A DNA stretch of 64,000 bases from assembly GCA_017534445.1 (NCBI GenBank), contig JAFXWC010000038.1:1-64000 (forward strand), written 5' to 3'. Below, piece after piece: positions 7,556 to 16,920 of this stretch; the first letter of the stretch is position 1; the number at the start of each line of letters is the position of its first letter. The notes under the pieces were generated by a model, which saw only the letters and a list, made by a program, of their open reading frames with translations, was not told the DNA's origin and did not search any database. The position numbers were made by a program, and so were the translations under genes. This stretch comes from Treponema sp. (GTDB lineage: Bacteria; Spirochaetota; Spirochaetia; Treponematales; Treponemataceae).

Positions 7556-9289
7556 ATGTATTCAACACAATTCTGGATATTTTTTGGCATCTCCGTTTTT
7601 TGTCTCCTCGCTACGATAAGCTGCTTTACCGCAACTTTGGTAGACCGGCCCTCCGTCCAGCAGCGCAATGCCTTTATGTCCAGCGGCATAGTAATCTTTT
7701 TAATCATTGGCCACCTTCTGCATTTTACGGGGTCAGAAGAAGACATACTGCTTTTGGGTGCAAAATTTGAATACACAGCCACCATCTGCCTTTTGGCGGG
7801 AGTATACAGTTCCCTTGCGGCTTTTTACAGAACCGCGCCTAACCGGACCCTCATTTCAATTGCACGGTCAATTCCCACACCCTTCATCATACTGATTACA
7901 ATTGCCAACAACAAATCGTCATTTTGGGCCTTCAACCTCTTTTTTAAGAGCTACTCAATAGCAAAAGGGGAAAAAGCTTTTTGCGAATTTGTCTTTGAGA
8001 AGGGGCCCGCCTTCTACTGCTACATGGCATTTGCAGTCCTGTACGCAGTCCTTATATTTGGAACCTTCATAAACAACTATTTTTCATCAACAAAAAAGGA
8101 ACGCTCCTTAATAATAAGGATGTTCCTGCGCCTGCTTCCCTTCCTGGCAGTAAGCATGATTTTTACCTTTACGGAATACAAGAGGCCTTACACACCGGTA
8201 AGACCGCTGATTCTTTTTGCCGCAACCGCCTTATGCTCCTACCTGGTGCACAAGGAAAAATTCAGGAACCTATACGACCTTTCTTTCTTTGCAGTAGTGG
8301 ACTCTCTTTATGACCCCCTCTTTGTAACCGACACGAACTTTTTCGTAAGGAATGCAAACACGGCGGCAAAGATTCTCTTTCCTGAATACCACAAGGCAAA
8401 CTACAAGAACCAGATACCGATTGCGCCGGAGCTAAAGAAGATCCTTAACCAGGAAGTCTACACGATGGACGCAAAGAACGTACGCATTGCAAGCAGGGAA
8501 TTCAGCCCGGAACCGCACCGCATAGAACGCGACGGAATTCTTTACGGCTACATTCTGGTGCTTAATGACGTTACGGAACAGAGCAACAAGTACATGCAGC
8601 TTGAGCACAAGAACATTCAGCTTTCTGTTGGCTACAAGGAAATAGAAAACGACCTTCTTGCAACCAGAAGCAAAATAGTCGGCGGCCTAATCCAGTATGC
8701 GCTTGAGCAGGACAGCTACTTGGGCGAGCACATAAGGCGCACCAGCAACTACACCGCAATACTTGTAAAGCACCTTCAGTCCGGCGGAAAATACGCAAGC
8801 ACGATTACCAACGAATACAAGGCCATTCTTTGCCAAGTTACACCCCTGCATGACGCAGGCAAAATAATCTTTGCCACAAACGCGGCACAGGCATACGCAA
8901 ACCCGGAAGAAAACGACACTTTGCCGGAGCATGTAACATCAGGCACAAAGCTTATAGACAGGCTTTTTGTAAACGACACAAGCGACTTGTTCTATACCCT
9001 TGCAAAAGACGTTGCCCTTTACCATCACGAATGGTGGGACGGCACAGGCTACCCCAAGGGGCTAAAAGAAGAAGAGATTCCTCTTGGCGCACGCATTGTT
9101 GCCCTTGCAAACGAATTTGACCTGCTGACCGTAAAGCGGCCGCCGACAGTACCCTACTCTTTTGCGGAAGCCTACACGACCATCCTTTCCTCCAGCGGCA
9201 AGCAATTTGACCCGGAGATAGTTGAAGCCTTTAAAAACGCACGCAAAGAATTCCTTGAAATGTATGAACAGGTAACAAAGGCAAAGTAA
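7556..9289 (+). CDS. 7TM sensor with HD-GYP domain
   Basis: 577 residues. Residues 1-235 contain about seven hydrophobic helices (for example FWIFFGISVFCLLATISCF, LIIRMFLRLLPFLAVSMIF), resembling the N-terminal 7TM module of bacterial sensor kinases. Residues 245-345 look like a PAS-type sensor (VVDSLYDPLFVTDTN). Residues about 365-560 are an HD-GYP-type phosphohydrolase, with TPLHDAGKI (HD, about 431), YHHEWWDGTGYPKGL (HHE and GYP, about 488) and ARIVALANEFDLLT. HD-GYP domains degrade cyclic di-GMP; the last metal motif reads ANEFD rather than ADVYD, so activity is likely but not certain. Its context next to flagellar genes fits a motility link. The ribosome site is weak (GGTAAAAGT). Confidence 0.8.
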   Translation: MYSTQFWIFFGISVFCLLATISCFTATLVDRPSVQQRNAFMSSGIVIFLIIGHLLHFTGSEEDILLLGAKFEYTATICLLAGVYSSLAAFYRTAPNRTLISIARSIPTPFIILITIANNKSSFWAFNLFFKSYSIAKGEKAFCEFVFEKGPAFYCYMAFAVLYAVLIFGTFINNYFSSTKKERSLIIRMFLRLLPFLAVSMIFTFTEYKRPYTPVRPLILFAATALCSYLVHKEKFRNLYDLSFFAVVDSLYDPLFVTDTNFFVRNANTAAKILFPEYHKANYKNQIPIAPELKKILNQEVYTMDAKNVRIASREFSPEPHRIERDGILYGYILVLNDVTEQSNKYMQLEHKNIQLSVGYKEIENDLLATRSKIVGGLIQYALEQDSYLGEHIRRTSNYTAILVKHLQSGGKYASTITNEYKAILCQVTPLHDAGKIIFATNAAQAYANPEENDTLPEHVTSGTKLIDRLFVNDTSDLFYTLAKDVALYHHEWWDGTGYPKGLKEEEIPLGARIVALANEFDLLTVKRPPTVPYSFAEAYTTILSSSGKQFDPEIVEAFKNARKEFLEMYEQVTKAK

Positions 9290-9299
9290 GGTTTCTTTT

Positions 9300-9428
9300 T
9301 TTAAGGGAGTTCCCTTAGACCCCTAAAAAAAGGGGAGAGACACCCCCCTACTCCGAAGCGAGGGGTTTCTCTCCCCTTAAACCCCACTCTTCCCCGGCAC
9401 GGTTTAGGGGTTTCACCCCTAAAAACCC
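9300..9428 (-). repeat. Three-hairpin element, copy 2
   Basis: Reverse-complement relative of 6122-6250. Hairpins: TAAGGG-agtt-CCCTTA (9302-9317), AAGGGGAGAGA..TCTCTCCCCTT (9330-9340/9368-9378) and TTTAGGGGT-ttc-ACCCCTAAA (9403-9423). It begins 10 nt after the HD-GYP stop codon, in the same position relative to the adjacent gene as copy 1. Confidence 0.8.
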
Positions 9429-9522
9429 CACTTTTTTACAAATATTTTTTTGTTGCCACTAAAATGATATATGCGGCAGGTTTAGCAATGCACAAAGCTG
9501 TATGGACAGGGATGCAAAGTGC

Positions 9523-9570
9523 TTGACTAAATATACCCCACAGGGGTATATTATACCCGTAGGGGGTATA
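9523..9570 (+). promoter_or_regulatory. csoR promoter with tandem CsoR operators
   Basis: Operator 1 (9532-9550) is a perfect palindrome, TATACCCC-ACA-GGGGTATA. Operator 2 (9552-9570) has arms TATACCC and GGGTATA around a 5-bp centre. A promoter overlaps operator 1: TTGACT (9523-9528), 18-bp spacer, TATATT (9547-9552). This G-tract dyad is the known form of CsoR-family operators, so copper-dependent derepression of csoR-copA is expected. Confidence 0.85.
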
Positions 9571-9575
9571 TGAAA

Positions 9576-9884
9576 ATGGCAAGAAGTACCGGGGCAAAAA
9601 GCAGTAACCGCACCAAGAAACGTACGGAAGAAGAAGAAAAAGCTTTGACAAACCGCCTGAACCGGGCAATAGGGCAGCTGAACGGAATAAAGCGGATGCT
9701 TGAAAACGATGCCTATTGTCAGGACATACTTGTTCAGACCACAGCGGCCACGGCTGCAATAAATTCATTCAGCAAGCTTTTAATCTCATACCACCTGAAA
9801 AGCTGCGTAAAAAACGACCTACGCAAGGGGGATGTATCTTCCCTTGACGAATTCCTTAAGACCCTTGAAAAAATGCTAAAGTAG
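9576..9884 (+). CDS. csoR: Copper-sensing repressor CsoR
   Basis: 102 residues from the ATG at 9576; the GGGGG at 9562-9566 sits 9 nt upstream, whereas an ATG at 9570 would be too close to it. The body is the all-helical CsoR/RcnR fold: [25 protein letters not shown], then YHLKSCV. The Cys-His-Cys ligand set of copper-type CsoR is visible (Cys in AYCQD, His and Cys in YHLKSC). Apo-CsoR binds G-tract dyads and releases on Cu(I) binding; two such dyads lie directly upstream. It is followed after 11 nt, including an 8-G run, by copA. Confidence 0.93.
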   Translation: MARSTGAKSSNRTKKRTEEEEKALTNRLNRAIGQLNGIKRMLENDAYCQDILVQTTAATAAINSFSKLLISYHLKSCVKNDLRKGDVSSLDEFLKTLEKMLK

Positions 9885-9895
9885 GGGGGGGCTTT

Positions 9896-12379
9896 ATGGA
9901 ACAGTTTACGGTAACAGGAATGTCTTGTGCGGCATGCAGTTCGCGCGTGGAAAAAGCGGTAAGCAAACTTGCCGGCGTAAAGTCATGCTCGGTAAGCCTT
10001 TTGACAAATTCCATGGGGGTGGAAGGAACGGCCTCCGCAGAAGCAATAATCAGCGCGGTGCAAAAGGCGGGATACGGTGCAAGCAAAAAAGGCGGGACTT
10101 TGCAAGAGTCAGCTTCTCGCCAAAAAGAGGACTTTCTTAAGGACAAGGAGTCTCCCCTGCTTTTAAAACGGCTTCTTTCTTCCATACTGTTCCTTGCAAT
10201 ACTGATGTACTTTAGCATGGGAAGCCACATGTTTGGCTGGCCACTGCCGGAAATGTTCAGGGACAATTTTCTTGCAAACGGAATAGTCCAAATGCTCCTT
10301 GCAATGGCGGTAATGGTAATAAACCAGAAGTTCTTCATAAGCGGAACAAAGGCCGCCCTTAACCTTGCCCCCAACATGGACACCCTTGTAGCACTGGGAT
10401 CCGGTGTTTCTTTCCTATACAGCGTCCACAGCCTTTTGGTCATGACAAAAAACCAGAGCATGCAGGACCTTTATTTTGAAGGTGCCGCAATGATTGTAAC
10501 CCTAATAACAGTAGGAAAACTTCTTGAGTCACTTTCAAAGGGAAAAACAACAAACGCCCTAAAGGAACTGATGAAGCTTTCACCAAAAAGCGCAAGTGTC
10601 ATAAGGGACGGAAAGGAAGTAAGGCTTGCAATAGAAGAACTTGTGCAGGGAGACATCTTTGTAGTAAAGCCGGGAGAAAGCATTCCAGCAGACGGAATAA
10701 TTATAGAAGGAAACTCCGCAGTAAACGAAAGCGCGCTAACCGGAGAAAGCATTCCCGTGGACAAAAAAATTGGGGACAGAGTAAGTGCCGCAACCGTAAA
10801 CCAAAGCGGCTTCCTTAAATGCAGGGCAAGCCGGGTTGGAAAGGACACAACCCTTTCGCAGATAATCCAGATGGTAAGCGATGCAGCCGCAACAAAGGCT
10901 CCCATTGCAAAGATAGCGGACAAGGTAAGCGGCATTTTTGTTCCTGTCGTAATAGGAATTGCAATAGCAACAATCGTAATATGGATTCTTGCAGGCAAGG
11001 ATTTTGGATTTGCACTTTCAAGAGGAATTGCAGTCCTTGTGGTAAGCTGCCCATGCTCACTGGGACTTGCAACCCCTGTAGCAATTATGGTGGGAAACGG
11101 AGTTGGGGCAAGGCACGGTATACTTTTTAAAACTTCTGCAGCACTGGAAGAAACAGGCCGTATAAAAATAGTTGCCCTTGACAAAACGGGTACCATCACC
11201 AAGGGAGAACCTGTTGTAACGGATCTTGTTCCCCAAGAAGGCATATCTTCTGAAGAGCTTTTGCAGACGGCATACTCGCTGGAAGCAAAGAGCGAACACC
11301 CCCTGGCAAAAGCAGTTGTTGCTTATGCCAAGGAAAGGAATGCAAGGCTTGGCGATGTAAAAGACTTTACCGCAGTTCCAGGAAACGGACTTTGCGCACT
11401 TTACGAAGGAAGCGAAATCTTTGGAGGAAGCATAAAATTCATCCGGGAAAAGCTTAGCGGAAACCCCATTGCCTCCACAAGCAAAATTGAGGCCTTGGAA
11501 GAAGAGGGAAAGACCGTCTTTGGCTTTGCAAAGGGAGGAAAATTTCTTGGCCTTATTGCGGTGGCGGATGCGGTTAAAGAAGATTCTGCCCAGGCCATAA
11601 AAGAACTTGGTGGAATGGGAATACAAACGGTAATGCTTACCGGGGACAACGAAAGAACAGCAAGGGCCGTTGCAAAGCTTTCGGGTGTGGACAGGATTGT
11701 GGCCCAAATACTACCAGACGGCAAGGAAAAGGAAATTCGTGCCCTAAAGGAAAAGGGCAAGGTTGCAATGGTTGGGGACGGCATAAACGACGCTCCTGCT
11801 TTAACGCGGGCAGACATAGGAATTGCAATTGGAAGCGGTACGGACGTTGCGGTGGATGCGGCTGACCTTGTGCTGATGAACCCAAGCCTTTTGGGGGCAG
11901 CAAGGGCAATCAGGCTAAGCAGGGCAACCCTTAGAAACATACACGAAAACCTTTTCTGGGCATTTTTTTACAACATACTTCTAATTCCACTGGCGGCAGG
12001 GGCATACTACAAGCTGGCAGGTCTTACGGTAAACCCCATGCTATGCGCGGCGGCAATGAGCCTTTCAAGTTTTTGCGTGGTAACAAACGCCCTAAGGCTA
12101 AACCTCTTTAACATAAACAAGGCAAAAATAAAAGCAAATAGAAACTTTATGGAGGAAAATTCTATGGCAGAAGAAATTCAGCAGAAGACGTTCAAGGTGG
12201 AAGGCATGATGTGCCCCCACTGTGAGGCCCACGTAAAAGAGGCTTTGGAGGCCATAAAAGGCGTTAAGGAAGCAGCGGCCAGTCACGAAAAGGGCGAGGC
12301 TTTGGTAAAATTTACTTCCCCGGCAGACGAAAAGCAAATGGTCAGCGCAATAGAAAAGGCTGGCTACAAGGTTCTTTAA
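9896..12379 (+). CDS. copA: Cu(I)-exporting P-type ATPase with C-terminal CopZ-like domain
   Basis: 827-residue inner-membrane P1B-ATPase. In order: an N-terminal metal-binding domain (GMSCAAC, Cys11/Cys14), helices, the actuator TGES, the transmembrane metal site [11 protein letters not shown] (about 385), the phosphorylation motif DKTGTIT (Asp about 428), [16 protein letters not shown], and the last helices with FYN and MSLSS. The CPC, YN and MxxSS set is that of Cu(I) (P1B-1) pumps. Unusually, after the last helix a short linker leads to a second, C-terminal metal-binding domain, [10 protein letters not shown], which resembles the free chaperone CopZ and has its own internal start (see 12164). 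It is co-transcribed with csoR. Confidence 0.95.
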   Translation: MEQFTVTGMSCAACSSRVEKAVSKLAGVKSCSVSLLTNSMGVEGTASAEAIISAVQKAGYGASKKGGTLQESASRQKEDFLKDKESPLLLKRLLSSILFLAILMYFSMGSHMFGWPLPEMFRDNFLANGIVQMLLAMAVMVINQKFFISGTKAALNLAPNMDTLVALGSGVSFLYSVHSLLVMTKNQSMQDLYFEGAAMIVTLITVGKLLESLSKGKTTNALKELMKLSPKSASVIRDGKEVRLAIEELVQGDIFVVKPGESIPADGIIIEGNSAVNESALTGESIPVDKKIGDRVSAATVNQSGFLKCRASRVGKDTTLSQIIQMVSDAAATKAPIAKIADKVSGIFVPVVIGIAIATIVIWILAGKDFGFALSRGIAVLVVSCPCSLGLATPVAIMVGNGVGARHGILFKTSAALEETGRIKIVALDKTGTITKGEPVVTDLVPQEGISSEELLQTAYSLEAKSEHPLAKAVVAYAKERNARLGDVKDFTAVPGNGLCALYEGSEIFGGSIKFIREKLSGNPIASTSKIEALEEEGKTVFGFAKGGKFLGLIAVADAVKEDSAQAIKELGGMGIQTVMLTGDNERTARAVAKLSGVDRIVAQILPDGKEKEIRALKEKGKVAMVGDGINDAPALTRADIGIAIGSGTDVAVDAADLVLMNPSLLGAARAIRLSRATLRNIHENLFWAFFYNILLIPLAAGAYYKLAGLTVNPMLCAAAMSLSSFCVVTNALRLNLFNINKAKIKANRNFMEENSMAEEIQQKTFKVEGMMCPHCEAHVKEALEAIKGVKEAAASHEKGEALVKFTSPADEKQMVSAIEKAGYKVL
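12164..12379 (+). CDS. Possible internal CopZ-like chaperone inside copA
   Basis: In frame with copA, GGAGGA (12151-12156) lies 7 nt before an ATG at 12164, giving a 71-residue product. That is the usual CopZ length, starting [20 protein letters not shown] and ending KAGYKVL. The site sits exactly in the linker between the last copA helix and the C-terminal metal-binding domain, so the same reading frame may yield both a fused pump and a free copper chaperone. This is inference: no separate stop codon separates the two. An alternative is an ancestral copZ gene that fused to copA when the stop was lost, leaving the ribosome site as a relic. Confidence 0.5.
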   Translation: MAEEIQQKTFKVEGMMCPHCEAHVKEALEAIKGVKEAAASHEKGEALVKFTSPADEKQMVSAIEKAGYKVL

Positions 12380-12383
12380 AGCA

Positions 12384-12475
12384 ACCTACGCCGCCATGGA
12401 GGGGCCCGCCGCAAGGCGGGTTGCGCAGCAATGGAGGGGGCGCCCCCGGAACCCCGGAACGGCGGTGGCGCAGAG
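12384..12475 (+). repeat. Partial dispersed repeat L with hairpins
   Basis: GC-rich stretch after copA with CCTACGCCGCCATGGAGGGGC, related to repeat L, and hairpins CCCGCC-gcaa-GGCGGG (12405-12420) and the palindrome GGGGGCGCCCCC (12436-12447). It may also help end copA transcription, although no T-run follows. Confidence 0.5.
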
Positions 12476-12664
12476 GCATTTTCCTACGGTTTTAGCAGAA
12501 AAATAATATGGTAGAACAAATGGAATTACCGTCCAAAAGCGTAAAAAAATATTAACTTTTTTGGGAAAAACTATAGTAACACAGATAAATTTGTGCTACT
12601 ATCGCCTTTACAGAGTTTACTAAAAATTGGTTGGCTCTATAACTTTTACAGGCAGGTGCATGGG

Positions 12665-13876
12665 ATGTTTGACCGAAAAGACTACGTTTCTGACTCATCA
12701 TGGAAAAGGTTTTTGGACGCTTCCAAGAATTTTTCTACGCCCAATATCTTCATTGATTTGCGTACAATAAAGAAGAATTTCTTACAGCTTAAGGATTTGT
12801 TTCCCTATGCATACATATATTATGCCGTAAAGGCAAACCCAGGGATTCCTGTCCTTAAAATGCTCAAGGAACTCGGCTCGAACTTTGACATTGCATCCCG
12901 CTACGAGCTGGACTCTGTTCTGGCCCTGGACATTTCGCCGGAGAAAATTTCATACGGCAACACAATCAAGAAGGCACGCGACATAAAGTATTTCTACGAA
13001 AAGGGTGTCCGCATGTTTGCAACGGATTCCAAGGAAGACCTTAAGAATATTGCCCGCGAGGCCCCAGGTTCCCGCATTTACGTCCGCATCCTTGTGGAAA
13101 ATGCTTCTTCCGCAGACTGGCCTTTGAGCCGCAAATTCGGCTGCCACCCGGACATGGCCTACGACCTTCTGGTAATGGCAAGGGATTTGGGTCTTACCCC
13201 TTACGGAATAAGTTTCCATGTAGGAAGCCAGCAGCGCGACATTGGTTCTTGGAACGATGCCATTGCAAAGACAAAGTACCTCTTTGAATCTCTTGAGGAC
13301 GAGGAAAACATTAAGCTTAGCATGATAAACATGGGCGGCGGTTTCCCGGCACACTATATTCAGCCTACAAACGACCTTAAGGACTATGCTTCTGAAATTT
13401 CCCGCTACCTGCATGACGACTTTGGTGAAGACATTCCCGCCATTGCCCTTGAGCCAGGACGCTCTCTTGTTGGCGACAGCGGCATTCTTACTTCGGAAGT
13501 AGTGCTTATTTCCCGCAAGAACAACACGGCCCTTCAGCGCTGGGTTTACCTGGACTCTGGAAAATTCAACGGTCTGATTGAAACCCTTGAGGAGTCAATC
13601 AAGTATCCGATTATTACGGAGAAAGACGGTGGCAGGGACGGAGAGGTAATTCTTGCAGGCCCAACCTGTGACAGCGCAGACATTATGTATGAAGACACAA
13701 AATACAGGCTGCCGGTTGACCTTAAGAGTGGAGACAAAGTTTACTGGCTTTCTACGGGTGCCTACACTTCTACTTACGCAAGCGTTGAATTTAACGGTTT
13801 TCCGCCGATTCAGGCTTACTATATTACCGAAGACGGCGTAATGGACCGCTTTGGTAACCCGGCAGAACCTAAGTAA
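12665..13876 (+). CDS. PLP-dependent ornithine-type decarboxylase
   Basis: 403 residues from the ATG at 12665; an upstream GTG at 12593 would add a non-homologous tail. It belongs to the fold-III Orn/DAP/Arg decarboxylases. Visible motifs: YYAVKANPGIPVLKML with the PLP lysine, FHVGSQQRDIGSW, INMGGGFP, ALEPGRSLVGD (phosphate/PLP contacts) and GPTCDSADIMYED carrying the catalytic Cys and Asp of ornithine decarboxylase. The end, GAYTSTYASVEFNGF, is also typical. It should make putrescine from ornithine; lysine use cannot be excluded. The gene stands alone on its strand between copper and peptidase genes. Confidence 0.88.
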   Translation: MFDRKDYVSDSSWKRFLDASKNFSTPNIFIDLRTIKKNFLQLKDLFPYAYIYYAVKANPGIPVLKMLKELGSNFDIASRYELDSVLALDISPEKISYGNTIKKARDIKYFYEKGVRMFATDSKEDLKNIAREAPGSRIYVRILVENASSADWPLSRKFGCHPDMAYDLLVMARDLGLTPYGISFHVGSQQRDIGSWNDAIAKTKYLFESLEDEENIKLSMINMGGGFPAHYIQPTNDLKDYASEISRYLHDDFGEDIPAIALEPGRSLVGDSGILTSEVVLISRKNNTALQRWVYLDSGKFNGLIETLEESIKYPIITEKDGGRDGEVILAGPTCDSADIMYEDTKYRLPVDLKSGDKVYWLSTGAYTSTYASVEFNGFPPIQAYYITEDGVMDRFGNPAEPK

Positions 13877-13937
13877 TGGTTCGACAAGCTCACCAACCAT
13901 GGTCCGACAAGCTCACCAACCATGGTTCGGCGGAGTA

Positions 13938-16823
13938 TTAGTTCTCTTCAACTTCCTTTGGTTCAGCAGTAAACCAGCGGCAAGATGAGTTGTTCCAGTA
14001 TTTCTTAAAGATACTGAGCACGTCTTCCGCGCTTACCTGCTGAATTGCCTTAACCTTTTTTGCTTCCATATTTTCATCGTTATACTCAAGCAAGTTGTAG
14101 ACAATCATTGCGGCAGAGGCAGAGCTTGTGTTCTGCGTGGCGTAGTTTTTGGCTATGAACATGTTCTTGTAGCGGGGAAGTATTTTTGCAAGGTCGGTAA
14201 AGAGATAGCCCTTTTCGCCGTGGTTGGACTGGACGACCATGCCCAGTGACATTAGAGCGTGGGCTTCATCCCATGCATCCTTAAGATAGTCAAAGTCCAA
14301 GACACCGGTAAACAAGTCTTCTGCAACAGATGCCCTTGAGGAAATTACGTTCTCCTGAGCTGCCTTGCATGCAACACGGTGGTCACGGGCAACACGGATG
14401 AGCACATCAGAATAAACCGAAGACGCTATTCTTGCCGCAAAATAATCCTTGTCCGTAATAAGGGGATAGTCAAAGAGGCGGGAGGCAATGCGGACGTTTT
14501 CATCCTTTCTGCATTTTATTGAGAAAGGCGAACCCTTCATTGGATTAACAGAAGGAATGTCCTTTTGCGAATAGACAGGGCCTTTCTGCTCAAGCTGGCC
14601 TATGGATTCATTCAGGGCTTCAAGCAGCTCCTGTCCGTCTATTTTTCCCGATGCAACCACAAAAAGCGCGGACGGATTGAGCATCTTTTCGTGCATCTTC
14701 TTTATGTTCTGGAGCGTTACCTGGGGAAGAGACTCAAGAGTAACGCTGGAAAAGGGTTCAAAAGGATGTTCCCGGTATGCGTAGGAATATTCCAGCATGG
14801 AAAGCAGGTTGGAGGTTGTCTTCTTGCTTGCGGCAAGGGCTGCCTCTTCGTAAAGCGAATTGTAGTCAGACTCGTTAAAATCCGGGTAAAGGAAGCTGTC
14901 CGTAAGAAGGGGAAGCGCATCCTTCCAATACCTGTCTATTACTTTAAGGGAAATTGCGTTGCCCAAGGTTTCATCCTGAACACGCATGGATGCCGTATAT
15001 TTGTAGAAAGCGGCCTTTCTTTCTTCTGCGCTGAAATTCCTGCTGCTGCGCCCCGCAAGGGTAAGGGTTGCGTCTGCAAGACCGGAAGTTTCGCTGGTAA
15101 GCTCTGGAAGGCCACCCCTAATACCTATGCAGATTGAGTCAATTTCGGAAGAATTGTTCTGTACGTAAAGGGGCACTCCGTTCTTGAGCGTATATTTTTT
15201 CACTTCCCTTTCGGAAGAGGCAAAAGTCTGCTCGTCATACAAGGACTTTCCGTTTCCGCGTGGAAAATAGATGTCGCAGGGAGCCGGCCTAAGAAGCTTA
15301 GCGGCATCCTCTTTTGAAAGCGGCTTTGGCGCATAAAGGCTTTCGTTCTGCCAGAAGGCATTTTTTCCTGTAATAAGCTCAAAACCCTTCTTTTCAAATT
15401 CATCCTTCTGCTTTTCATAGTATGAAGGAGCAAGGACTACCGTAACAAGAGGATTCTTTCCGTCTATGTATTTTTCAACAAAGGAAAGGGCGTCTTTTTG
15501 GCTAACACTTGAAAGCTTATCCTTGTAGGTATAGTAGTAGTCGCTTGAAGCACAGGCCCACCAGAATCTTAGCGTAGAAAGCAGCCCCTGAGCTGTTTCT
15601 GCGGCAATGGAGTCCAAATCCTGCAAGGCCCTGGACTTTTCGTGCACAAAATCACTTTCAAAAAAAGAAGGATTGTTGGCAATTTCCCCAAAGACCTTTT
15701 TTGTCTGGCCAGCAAATTCCTCTGCCCGGTCAGCAAGGTTATCCCCTGGATTCTTTACGTAGGCCTTGACTTCTATGATTCCGTCCTCACGCTTTGTAAC
15801 GTAGGAACATTCTACATACTCTGTCCCCGGAATATCAAGTTTTGCGTTAGAGCAGAAAGACTTCTTGAAATGGCCCTCGGGATCAAGCATAAGTGAGCAA
15901 AGGTAGTCAGCAACGTAAGTGTCCTCAAGGTCAAAGTCTGTGTCTGGCCCCCTGAACTTTACGGAAACCTGAGCATACTTTTCGCTTGCCGACGGAAGGG
16001 GCATAACGGAATACTTTGTTGTGGCAAGGGGAGAAGGATTCTGCTTTGCATTCTTTGGAATGGTGAATTCAACCTGCTCTGAAGAATTTGCCGGGGAACT
16101 CTTGTTTGACCAGTCGCCAAAAATCTTTTTGGTAAGCTCCAAAACGTTTTCCGGGTCTATGTCTCCGCCGACAAAAAGGGCCGCATTCTTGGGAATGAAG
16201 TATTTGCTCTGCAGGTCCCCAAGCTGGGCAACAGTGGCATGCTTTATTACGTTTGCAGACCCCCTTGCATCCCTTCTGTAAGGAGCATCGGGAAAAAGCT
16301 TGAGGGTGGAATAGCCTTCGTACTGCATTCCTGGGTCCGTCTGAAGCATTTCTACCGAACGCGCAAGGTTTCCCCTTACGGCCGTAAGCTCAAGTTCATG
16401 CAAGTTGGGGGTGCGGATAGCCGCATTCCAGAAGGCAAGCCCCCGCTCAAGCTCGCTGGAAGGAACCGTAAACGAAAAATTCGTATAGTCACCGTTGGTT
16501 GTGCCATCCCAGTCGGTAACACCCATGTCGTAAAGGGCTTCCTGCATGGCATTTGGGGTTGTGTAGAGGGCATTTCCCCTGAACATAACTGCCTCGTAAA
16601 GATAAAAAAGCCCCGCAGTCTCAGGCGTGTAGTCAACTGCACCCGTCTTAAAGGCAATCTCTATGTAGACCAAGGGAACGTTGTGGTCTTCTAGCGTAAA
16701 AAGCGTAAGTCCGTTTTCCAACTTGTATTCATTAAGTCCCTGAACAGGAGTCTGTTTTGCAAAGCCGCCGGCACAAAAAAGCAAGACCGCAGCAGATGTA
16801 ATTATTTTTTTTAAAGAAATCAT
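13938..16823 (-). CDS. Exported M16-like protein without the zinc motif
   Basis: 961 residues with a signal peptide (AAVLLFCAGGFA). It has the two-halved insulinase/M16 layout: an N-terminal half beginning EYKLENGLTLFTLEDH with GNALYTTPNAMQEALYDMG, and a second half starting near YTLKNGVPLYVQ. In active members an HxxEH motif follows, here expected at residues 74-78; the sequence reads Y-L-Y-E-A, so both histidines are lost and only Glu77 remains. It is therefore probably a non-catalytic member, for example a partner subunit or binding protein, located in the periplasm. The start lacks a ribosome site, and a TATAAT ends 6 nt upstream, so its mRNA is probably leaderless. Confidence 0.85.
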   Translation of the reverse strand: MISLKKIITSAAVLLFCAGGFAKQTPVQGLNEYKLENGLTLFTLEDHNVPLVYIEIAFKTGAVDYTPETAGLFYLYEAVMFRGNALYTTPNAMQEALYDMGVTDWDGTTNGDYTNFSFTVPSSELERGLAFWNAAIRTPNLHELELTAVRGNLARSVEMLQTDPGMQYEGYSTLKLFPDAPYRRDARGSANVIKHATVAQLGDLQSKYFIPKNAALFVGGDIDPENVLELTKKIFGDWSNKSSPANSSEQVEFTIPKNAKQNPSPLATTKYSVMPLPSASEKYAQVSVKFRGPDTDFDLEDTYVADYLCSLMLDPEGHFKKSFCSNAKLDIPGTEYVECSYVTKREDGIIEVKAYVKNPGDNLADRAEEFAGQTKKVFGEIANNPSFFESDFVHEKSRALQDLDSIAAETAQGLLSTLRFWWACASSDYYYTYKDKLSSVSQKDALSFVEKYIDGKNPLVTVVLAPSYYEKQKDEFEKKGFELITGKNAFWQNESLYAPKPLSKEDAAKLLRPAPCDIYFPRGNGKSLYDEQTFASSEREVKKYTLKNGVPLYVQNNSSEIDSICIGIRGGLPELTSETSGLADATLTLAGRSSRNFSAEERKAAFYKYTASMRVQDETLGNAISLKVIDRYWKDALPLLTDSFLYPDFNESDYNSLYEEAALAASKKTTSNLLSMLEYSYAYREHPFEPFSSVTLESLPQVTLQNIKKMHEKMLNPSALFVVASGKIDGQELLEALNESIGQLEQKGPVYSQKDIPSVNPMKGSPFSIKCRKDENVRIASRLFDYPLITDKDYFAARIASSVYSDVLIRVARDHRVACKAAQENVISSRASVAEDLFTGVLDFDYLKDAWDEAHALMSLGMVVQSNHGEKGYLFTDLAKILPRYKNMFIAKNYATQNTSSASAAMIVYNLLEYNDENMEAKKVKAIQQVSAEDVLSIFKKYWNNSSCRWFTAEPKEVEEN

Positions 16824-16829
16824 GCTATT

Positions 16830-16857
16830 ATTATAGCACAAAGCTAAGTCTCCGCAA
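16830..16857 (-). promoter_or_regulatory. M16-like gene promoter, predicted leaderless
   Basis: On the minus strand: TTGCGG (16852-16857), 16-bp spacer, TATAAT (16830-16835). The -10 ends 6 nt before the ATG at 16823, and no Shine-Dalgarno lies between. Confidence 0.6.
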
Positions 16858-16879
16858 ATAGGTAAAGGCAAAACAGCAT

Positions 16880-16920
16880 GGAAATCAGTTTTGGACGCTG
16901 CTCCCAGTCAAATCCGGCAA
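16880..16920 (+). repeat. Long-hairpin element, single arm (A)
   Basis: 41 bp beginning GGAAATCAGTTTTGGACGC matches the left arm of the long hairpins at 25493-25636 and 45506-45649. No matching right arm is seen nearby, so this is a truncated copy. Confidence 0.6.

Noticed and set aside
9884-9891. Run of eight G between csoR and copA
   Set aside because: Thought of as a phase-variation tract, but it lies outside both coding sequences and may simply be part of the ribosome site of copA.
12593-12664. GTG start 24 codons before the decarboxylase ATG
   Set aside because: The added tail does not fit the decarboxylase family; the ATG at 12665 does.
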